NCBI GenBank assembly: GCA_029339195.1 | Contig: JAPTJF010000744.1 | Location: forward strand, 1-16,656 | Direction of reading: 5' to 3' | Source: Micractinium sp. NFX-FRZ | Lineage: Eukaryota > Chlorophyta > Trebouxiophyceae > Chlorellales > Chlorellaceae | Length of the DNA stretch: 16,656 nt | Shown: piece by piece, positions 9,476-16,656 of the stretch | How the letters are laid out: the number at the start of each line of letters is the position of its first letter | How positions within the stretch are numbered: position 1 is the first letter of the stretch | Notes under the pieces: model-generated | Seen by the model: the letters and a program-made list of their open reading frames with translations, nothing else | Databases searched by the model: none | What the model was told of the DNA's origin: nothing | Made by a program: the position numbers and the translations under genes

Positions 9476-10781
9476 GTCCTTGTGCTGGCGCTTGTGAGCA
9501 CCATCGCAGCCATTGCCTGCACTGCAGTCCACGCCGCTGTCGGCGTCGAAAAAGAAGGCCCGCTTTGCTCCAACAGCCACAGCAGGGGCGTCATCAGTGG
9601 TGGCTGGGCCGCTGGGAGCAGCAGTGGGAGCCGCCCCCACAGCAGCAGGGGCGGCAGGCTCAGCAGGCGGCAGGGCCTCTGTGGCGGCAAGGCCCCTGGG
9701 AGCAGCAGGTGGCACAGCTGCCGCAGCGGCAGCTGACCTCAGCGCCCTAACTGTGGCCATCTGCTGTGCTGCCTGCACGGCGTGCTGCACATATGGCGCT
9801 GAGTGGGGCAGGGGCAACCCTCCCTGGGCCTCTTGCTGCGCCTCCTCCTCTGTCAGCAGCCGCCAGCCGCCCGACTGCAGCCACGCACGCAGCTCAGGAG
9901 TGGGCAGCAGGCGCGGCTGCAGCTGCTCAGGCGTGTGAGCGCAGTGGCAGGCGTCGCCGGCAGGGCAGGCGCCGGTCTGCAGGAACTCGATGCAGGGGCG
10001 GGTGCGGTGCTCCAGATCCCGCCAGCTGGCGCCCCCTGACAGCATGTCCATGTTCACATGGCGCACTGCACTCCAGGCGGGAGGGAGGCGAGGAGGCACA
10101 GCGAGTGTGAGAGGCCCGTGTCGGTGGGCGGGGCAAGAGCGCCAGCCCTGGGGAAAGAGCATGTCTTGCACAGCAAATACAACACAGCTGACTGTGGCAA
10201 CATGACCGGCAGCAGCAAGCCAAGCAGAGGGGGCACCGGGCACCCCCGCCCCTCACCTGGCTGCACTTCCCGCCACTGCTTCACAGCTTGCGTCACGTCT
10301 GGCCGCAGCTCATCCTGACCATGCGCATGGAAGCAGCCCAGGGGGAAGCAGCCCCGGGACGGTCCTGTCGACCTGCACCACGAGCAGCGCCCAGGGCACA
10401 GAACTGGCCAGCTTAGCAAGGAGCGTGGCAGCAGCATCACCAGCGCCGCCCAGCTGCCTCCCCCCTGCTTCCCGGCGGCGGCGCCTGGGGGGGGGGGAGG
10501 CACCCCTGATTCACTTACTGCGAGTACAGCGGGCACAGCTTCGTCTTGTACTGTGCTGCGTCAAAGCCGTGCAGCGCGTACCACTCAGCCATGGTGCCAG
10601 GCACCTGCATGGGGTGCGCCGCCGCTCTCTGTATAAACTTGGTCGCACTGCCGGCGGCTGCAGGCGGGCGGCGGCGGAGGAGCGGCCTGATCACACCACT
10701 CTGCGCTGCCAGTCACCTTGCTCGCCCTCATACCTCTGCCTGCGTGCCAGTGGGATGCACGGCTTGGCCTGCGGCCGCCAT
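5720..10781 (-). CDS. CCCH zinc-finger, long coiled-coil protein, paralogue A (10 exons, 1083 aa)
   Basis: Probably an RNA-binding or scaffold protein; the family as a whole is not recognised. Exons: 10781-10734, 10604-10519, 10372-10257, 10065-9158, 8967-8675, 8491-7813, 7612-6875, 6572-6472, 6267-6111, 5845-5720, all in phase. Finger 1 is C40-x12-C53-x4-C58-x3-H62. Finger 2 is canonical C108-x8-C117-x5-C123-x3-H127, preceded by EHRTRP. Next comes an Ala/Pro-rich linker with KR and HKRQHK clusters (possible nuclear signal) and a long polyalanine tract. Roughly 330-990 is coiled coil with a 12-Gln run coded at 7951-7986. The last 90 or so residues are non-repetitive. I chose the ATG at 10781 (GCCATGGCG context, good donor and phase). 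A start at the internal Met21 (10592) is possible. The donor at 7812 is an unusual GTGGGG. Gene B is its tandem copy. Confidence 0.75.
5911..5929. repeat. GGCA microsatellite in the last intron of gene A
   Basis: About four and a half GGCA units lie in intron 9. A shorter CAGGCAGGCAGG run occupies the corresponding intron of gene B near 11420-11432, so the seed repeat predates the duplication. Confidence 0.7.
10487..10497. repeat. G homopolymer in gene A intron 2
   Basis: Eleven consecutive G on the plus strand (C on the transcript) lie in the intron that splits the first zinc finger. The run is prone to length variation and sequencing error. Confidence 0.85.
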
Positions 10782-11203
10782 GGCAGGCGGCTGTCGAGCC
10801 GGAAACGCAGCAATGCCTCCTGCAGGGCGACAGGCTTTCTGGGTCAGATATTGTTGCATAGCAGCAGCCCTCCCAGCATGAATCGAGAATGCAAGAGGAG
10901 GGCACCCTTGCGCTCAACACCTGTCCGCCGCTCTAACACTGTGCACCTCTCCTCTACAGAGCCTCTAGATTGCCGCCAGGACCTTGGAGCGAAGCAGAAA
11001 CATCGGCATGCGATGCAGCTGCCTGCTCAGTGTGACCTTGCAGCCTCAGCCACGCCTTCGCTTCAGACAGTGCATTTGAGCGTTTACAAGGTTGTAACGT
11101 CCAACAAGAATGCTAGTGAACGCTGCAATGTGAAGAACCTGATGATGTGAATTATCCCTAAAGGCGGGCGGCGGCGCATGCGGCTGCCGGGCGCGCCACC
11201 TGG
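10782..11203. other. Gap between the gene B stop and the gene A start
   Basis: This 422-bp stretch carries the 3' UTR and poly(A) signal of gene B, then the promoter and 5' UTR of gene A. An acceptor-like CTGCAG sits at 10820-10825, just upstream of the chosen start, so gene A may have an additional non-coding first exon. No TATA-like box was found on the minus strand. Confidence 0.6.
11084..11088 (-). terminator. TGTAA polyadenylation signal for gene B
   Basis: The minus strand reads TGTAA 116 bp past the gene B stop codon. TGTAA (UGUAA) is the usual chlorophyte poly(A) signal. The position is plausible; the match is short. Confidence 0.5.
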
Positions 11204-14200
11204 CTACAGCCTCGCCAGGAAGTCCTGCGCCCGGTCCACGATGAAGCTGCAGGGCTCCCCCACCCCGCGGTGCGCTGCCTCCCTCCCCAGCCATTCCAGG
11301 AAGTCGTGCACCTGCCGCTCGCCCATGCGCTGCAGCCAGGGTGGGGCAGGTGGCTGAGGTGGGTGGGCATGTGCGAGACGCGTTCACGTGCAGCAGCCAG
11401 AGCGAGCAACGGCAGCAGCAGGCAGGCAGGCGTAATAAATCACAGAGCGCGCTGCAAGTGCGCTGCGAATCGGCCGTTGCAGTGCAACCATACCGGCAAT
11501 GCTCTGCCCGATGCAGCACCCGCGGCAAACAAGCCAGCTGCAGGTTGCAGGCAAGAGGCCTGTGTGGTGCAGCACAACCGCTGAGCCTAAGCCCAACTGC
11601 CACACCTCGGCACCCCCCTCACCCCCATGACCTCCACCACGCGCGCCTCCCGAAAGTCCATGGGGTGCAGGGCGCCGTGAGCTGCGTCGCACACCTCCAC
11701 CACATGCCTCTCAATCGGGGAGTAGCCCGGCGGCAGCGGCAGCGGCGGGGGGCCAAAGCCCAGGCCGGGCGGCAGGGGCCTGCATGGAGGGGCGGCGCCT
11801 CAGCGGGCAGTGAACGCCAAAGTGTGGGGCGGCACACTGCGGGCGGGCTGCCTGCCTGTGACTTGAGCCGGCAAGCAAGCGCATGCCATGCATGTCATCC
11901 TGGGTGCCACGCAGGGGGTACCCTCTGTGATCCAAGGCTACCTCTGTGACCCGCCTCGAGTGTGCCAGATGCAGCGTGCTGTAGCGTGCATCCTGCAAGG
12001 GCTCCTCGGGCAGTACCCACAGGTCCCCGGGCAGTACCAGCACACCATCTGCTCGAGCATGCCCTCCAGCAGCTACACTGCCCTGGTTAACTCAACCACT
12101 CACCCCGGTGGGCGCCCCCCACGCAGGCGCATGTCCAGCTCCTTCCTCTCCCGCTCCACCGCTGCCAGCTGCTCCCGCAGCCACTCCTTGTCCTTGTCAG
12201 CATTCTGCAGGCAGAGGGCGGCACCGGTTTGTGCATGGGTTGAGGGTGAGACAGCTGCAGCAGTGCTGCTCAAGGGAATATGGATGCCTGTTCGAGTGGC
12301 GCCGTCAAATGCAGTGGGGATACAAGTCAGCCCTCCACACCGCTGCGGCGTGCGCAGGCCACCACGCGCGGCAACGGCGCTGCCAAGCCCCAGCCCATCC
12401 AAGCCCCCATAGGCACCCCGCTGCTACTTGCCTGCAGCCGCTCTTCCGCCTTCTCCAGCTTCCTCCTCCACCGCTTTTCTTCCTCCCCTGCCGGGGCCCC
12501 CGCCTTTCGAGCCTCTTCCGCAGCCTTCAGCTGCTGCTGCAGCTGCTCCACCTGCTGCTCCAACTGCTGCTGCGCCTTGCTGGCAGACTCCTGTTGCTCT
12601 GCTAGTTGCGCCTGCACCTGGGCCAGCTGCGCCTGCAGGCCCGCCACCTGCTGCTGCGCCGCCGCCTGCTGCTCTTCCGCCGCCTGCTGCGCCTGCTCCC
12701 GCTGCTGCTCTGCGGAGGCAGCCGCCTGCTGGGCTTGCCCCAGCTGAAGAGCCAGCTGCACTAGACGATCCTGCTGCTGCCCAATGGCCTGCTGCAGGGC
12801 CTCCTGTGCCTGGCCACCCTCGCCTGCTGCTGCTGCGGCGGCAGCTTCCGCCTCCGCCTCGAGCGCTGTGATGCGCTGCTGCAGGGTGGCCTGCCCCTGC
12901 TGTGCCTCTGCTGCAGCTGCCTGAGCTGCTGCCAGCTTCTCTCGCAGCTCTGCCACCGCTGACAGCGCTGCTTGAGCTGCCGCCAGCTGCTTGTGAAGCG
13001 CTGCCACCTCTGAAGCCGCTTTTTGAGCTGCGGCCAGCTGCGCTTGCAGTACTGCCACCTCTGAAGCTGCTGTTTGAGCTTCTGCCAGCTGCGCTTGCAG
13101 CGCTGCCACCTCTTGGGCGTGTTGCTGTTGCTGTTGCTGCTGTTGCTGCTGCTCAGGCGGTGAGGGCAGCGGTGGCAGCAGCGGGGGAGGCGCATGGGCG
13201 GAGGCCTGCGGCGTGCCAGCGCTGTTGCTGTGGCTAGCCAGCCCCGCCTTGGCTGCTGCTAGCTGAGCTTTCAGCTCGTCGACCACCCGCCGGTGCCTCT
13301 GCAGAGGAGAACAGTTTCTTTTTTTGAAGGTGTGGGCAGGCGAAGCCTCAAATAGTGCTCAAATAGTGCAAAGCAGAAGCAAAGGGTGAGGCGTGGTCCT
13401 GCCAAGCACTGTCAACAAACCACTCGTCCCGTGTGGCCCACCCGCCTGCCCCATACCCACCCCTCTCACCTCGGCGTCCCGCTTCACAACGCCCTGCGTA
13501 ATCTCAAGCTTCTTGGTCACCCGAGCCAGCTGCTGCCGCAGGCTGCATGCCTCGTCCGCAGTGCCAGCACCGCTGCTACCTGCTCCCCCAGCAGTTTGCT
13601 CAGACCCCTGCTGCTGCTGCTGCTGCTGCAGCTGGGCAGCCTGGGCCGCAGCTACCTGAGCCGCAGCTGCCTCACTCTCCAGCTGCTGACACCGTGCATT
13701 GGCGGCCGCCAGCTGCTCTTGAAGCAACTCCACCTCTGCCTCCCTCTTCTCTGACTGCCGCTGCACCTCGGCTGCTGCAGCTGCCTGCTCCTGCTGAGCC
13801 TGCTGGGCTTGCTCTGATGCCGCCTGCAGCTCTGCTTGCACCTGATCCAGCTGCTTCCCCCGGCTGTCCGCCTCTGCCTGCACCGCTGCCAGCCTGGCAT
13901 CACGCTCTGCCAGCTGGCGCTCCAGGTCAGCAGCCTCACGCTGTGCCAACGCCAGCTCAGTGCGCAGCCGGCTGGGCTCTGCTGCGTTGATGGCCTGCAC
14001 CGCCCGCTGCTGCATTGTCCGGGAAGTCTCCTCGAGTGTTTTCACGCGGGACTGCCAGGACTGAGCCACCCGCTGGGCAGACTCCTTCTCAGCCACCACC
14101 GCTGCCGCCTGCCGCTGCGCTGCAGCCTGCGCCGCCTCCGCCTCATTCACCCTGCAGCAAACAAGTGATACAGAAAGGCAGGAACAGCTGAGTAGGGGCG

Positions 14201-16544
14201 CGCGACAGAAGGGAATGGACCGTGCTGCGGGCCCGTACGGGTTGCAAGCAGGCGAGTCTGCCACTGCCATCCTCAATGCACATTACGCCCTACATTCACA
14301 TCGTGTCTCGCCGGCCCCTCGCCCCTGCCTGTCAGTCTCTCTAATCTTGACCCACCTGCCCTGCATCTCTGTCCACTCGCCGTCCTTCCTCTGAAGGTCC
14401 TCCTCCGCAGCCGCCAGCTGCGCCCGGGCCGCCTCGGCCCCCTGCTTGGCAGCATCGATCTGCTCTTGCGCCGCACGCTTGGCCGCCGCTATCTGTTCTG
14501 CGTGCTGCCGTTTCAGTGCCTCCAAGGCAACCTCCATTTCCTGCCAACAGGAACAGAACAAAGTAGAGTGTCAGGAACAATAAACACAGAGTCCAACGGC
14601 TGCAGAACAGCGGAGCAGCTGCTGGGAGCGGACAACGCTCAGCACGACAGAGCAGCATATCCAGTCTTGCCAAACAACAAAGCATTTCCCGAACTGGCGT
14701 TGCTGCGTCACACAGCTAATAACCTTGAGGTCGATGCGAAGCCGCTGCACCTCCTTGGCGGACGCCCCTGCTGCTGCCGCGTCTGGCGATGCGCCAGCCT
14801 TTGCTGGCGTGGCTGCCTGCTCCTTGAGCTTCTTGATCTCCAACTCCCGGGCCTGCAGGAATAAACAGGTTTGCATGGCAGCCCACAATGTGCGTTGTCA
14901 GGGTGGCCTGGTTGCTTGGTGCTCCGGCAAATGAGGCTAGTTTGAAGGCACGCTCAACAGGCAAGCCCTGCCCAGGCGCCAACCACACCCATTCGCTGCG
15001 AACCTCCCATGTACCAGCAAGCACGCCAACGGCGACTGCCAGACTTACCAGCAGCTTTGCCTGCAGCGACGCCTGTGAACTGTTCTGGCTGCGCAGCTCC
15101 GTCTCAGCCTTCTCCAGCCGCAGCTGCACCGACTCTTTTGCGCTGGCCAGAAACTGGCGGGCTGCATCTGCCTCGCTGAGCTGGCGCAGCGCCTGCCCAG
15201 CTTCCGCGCCCGCTGCAGCGTCCATGACTGGGGAGGCGCTGTCGCCAGCAGCCAGCCCCTCTGGCTGTGCGCCTGCTGCTGCTGGCGAGGAGCCCTTGTA
15301 GCAGCGCAGCTCTGCCTCTGCGCTCTCTAAGCGTGCCTCCAGGGCCTCTTTAGCGCTGCTCAGGAACTGGCGGGCCGCCTCCGCCTCGCCCAGCTGGCGC
15401 TGCAGCTGCTGCACAGCCACGCCAGCCTCTGCACTGCCTTCGGGGGAAGCACTGCTGCCGTCATTACTTGCGGCTGCATTGTCGCCCGCCGCCTGCGCCA
15501 TCCCCACTGCCGCTGCCACTGCAGCTGCCGCAGCGCCGCTGTTTTGGCGCTTTGGAGCACCGCCACTGCCTGAACCGCCGCCCTCGCTTGCGGCCCGCTT
15601 CATCCCGCCAGCCACAGTGGCGCCACCGGTGCTGGCAAGGCCGTCGAGAGCAGCAAATGCCGCCGCCGCTGCGGCGGCGGCGGCCCTCTGTGCCGCAGCG
15701 GCGGCAACATGCTGCGCCATCTGCCAGGCGCCGGGGACGTAGCTCGCAGAGTATGGCACCTGCAGCCCAAGCTGATCGGCTCGCTGGATCTCCTCTGGCG
15801 GCGGCACATGCCAGCCGGCCTGCAGGAGCAGCGCCCGCAACTCCCCCGTGGGCAGCGGTCGCGGCTGCAGCTGCTCGAGGCTGTGAGCGCAGCGGCAGGC
15901 ATTGCCAGCAGGGCAGGATCCGGTCTGCAGGAACTCGATGCAGGGGCGGGTGCGGTGCTCCATGTCGAGCCAGGTTGCACCGGCGGGCAGCTCATGCACA
16001 ATGCGCACTGCAGCCGGGAGGTGAGGGGAGGAGGCACGGCGTGCATATGGTGAGGGGTGGGACGGACGAGCGACAGCTCACATGCAGGAGACGTATTGAT
16101 TAGGGGAAGGAGAACGCCCAAGTGCGGCAGCATTGGATGGTAGCATGAGTGTGCACACAGACGTGTGGCTGGCCCCCACCAGCTGCCCCCTCACCAGTCT
16201 GCTTCTCCCGCCACTGCTTTGCCACGCCAGTCACGTCCTGCCGCAGCTCTGTCTCGCCATGCGCATGGAAGCAGCCCATGCAGCACGGCTGGCCGTTTGC
16301 CCACCTGCAGCAACATGGAACCGTAAGCGGCGCCCGCCACAGAGGTCAGAACGGAGCACAACACAGCACTGCCTGCCACCTGGGGGTCTGGGTGTGCTTG
16401 TGGCATGGCGGCCCTTACCTTATCCCCTTTATTTAACTAAGATATTATTAACTTTGATTTCACTCACACTGAGCATAGCTGTGTCTTGTACTTTGCGGCG
16501 TCGTAACCCTGCAGAGCGTACCATTCAACCATGGTGCCAGGGAC
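11204..16544 (-). CDS. CCCH zinc-finger, long coiled-coil protein, paralogue B (5' end outside window, 1130 aa visible)
   Basis: Tandem copy of gene A with the same domain order. Exons: 16544-16468, 16304-16195, 16007-15049, 14852-14724, 14540-14356, 14151-13470, 13298-12432, 12204-12104, 11779-11623, 11329-11204, all in phase. The first visible exon begins VPGTMVEWYAL, exactly like exon 2 of gene A, behind a TTGCAG acceptor. The initiating exon should therefore lie past 16656, though the Met at 16532 could also serve. Finger 1 is C-x8-C-x3-C-x3-H (GCFHAHGE). Finger 2 is C-x8-C-x5-C-x3-H (RTRPCIEFLQTGSC). A KR/PKRQ pair in the linker may be a nuclear signal. The coiled coil has a 35-residue internal duplication and a fourfold 17-residue repeat not seen in A. 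Intron 12205-12431 has a GC donor; the donor at 14723 is GTTATT. Function is unknown; RNA binding is inferred from the fingers. Confidence 0.75.
12903..13106 (-). repeat. Coding minisatellite: four 51-bp units (17 residues each) in gene B
   Basis: The protein reads four consecutive variants of AALQAQLAEAQTAASEV. Gene A has only about one equivalent (APLQEQLSAAQAVAAKA). Seventeen is not a multiple of seven, so each unit shifts the coiled-coil heptad register. Confidence 0.8.
15091..15396 (-). repeat. Duplicated segment of about 35 residues in gene B exon 3
   Basis: Positions 15396-15303 encode LGEAEAARQFLSSAKEAL and the residues after it. Positions 15186-15091 encode LSEADAARQFLASAKESV and a matching continuation ending in ELRSQN. 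The two copies are separated by a Gly/Ala/Pro-rich spacer. Gene A has a single counterpart (LSESEAARLALGGAKAAL). Confidence 0.75.
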
Positions 16545-16575
16545 CTGCAAGGTGGGGCCACAATTCGCCCATGTT

Positions 16576-16592
16576 CAATCAATCAATCAATT
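16576..16592. repeat. ATCA microsatellite upstream of the first visible gene B exon
   Basis: Four CAAT/ATCA units lie in what I interpret as the intron preceding exon 16544-16468. Confidence 0.8.
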
Positions 16593-16656
16593 ACATTTCA
16601 AGTCCACGGGGAGCCAGCAGCGGTCTCATGGGACAGAGTAGGGGGAGAGCAATGGA

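Noticed and set aside
1..16656. tRNA, rRNA and bacterial-type operon signals
   Set aside because: No B-box-like GGTTCGANNCC or cloverleaf was seen, no rRNA core sequence, and all supported genes are intron-rich.

Overview
The window is nuclear DNA from a eukaryote, most likely a GC-rich green alga of the Chlorella type (trebouxiophyte chlorophyte). The genes are broken into 9-10 exons by short introns of about 100-380 bp. Donors are mostly GTGAGN and acceptors mostly CTGCAG. Coding repeats are rich in Ala and Gln (CAG/CTG), a TGTAA-type algal polyadenylation signal follows one gene, and one protein looks plastid-targeted. The organism is inferred from style, not from a marker gene.

All three supported genes lie on the minus strand, head to tail. 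From right to left: (1) gene B, 16544..11204, with its first exon beyond the right edge; (2) gene A, 10781..5720; (3) a plastid-type aromatic amino-acid permease (Trp/Tyr permease family), 5404..2042. Genes A and B are tandem paralogues of a long protein of unrecognised family. It has an N-terminal pair of CCCH zinc-finger-like motifs, an Ala-rich linker with basic KR clusters, several hundred residues of Ala/Gln/Glu-rich coiled coil, and a compact conserved C-terminal segment. I joined the exons by hand. In all three genes the reading phase closes at every junction: permease 508 aa, gene A 1083 aa, gene B 1130 aa visible.

Positions 1-2041 hold no gene I can support. They contain a large inverted repeat (about 1-257 against 635-796), a 94-bp MITE-like insertion flanked by TA inside its left arm, and a 20-bp-stem hairpin at 1657-1705.

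The most interesting material is the A/B pair. One coiled-coil exon is almost identical between the copies although its flanking introns and neighbouring exons have diverged, which suggests gene conversion. The copies also differ by a 51-bp coding minisatellite, a 35-residue internal duplication, polyQ length, one extra intron, a GC-AG intron and the spacing of the first zinc finger. I see no functional link between this pair and the permease. There is no bacterial-type system, CRISPR array, tRNA or rRNA in the window.
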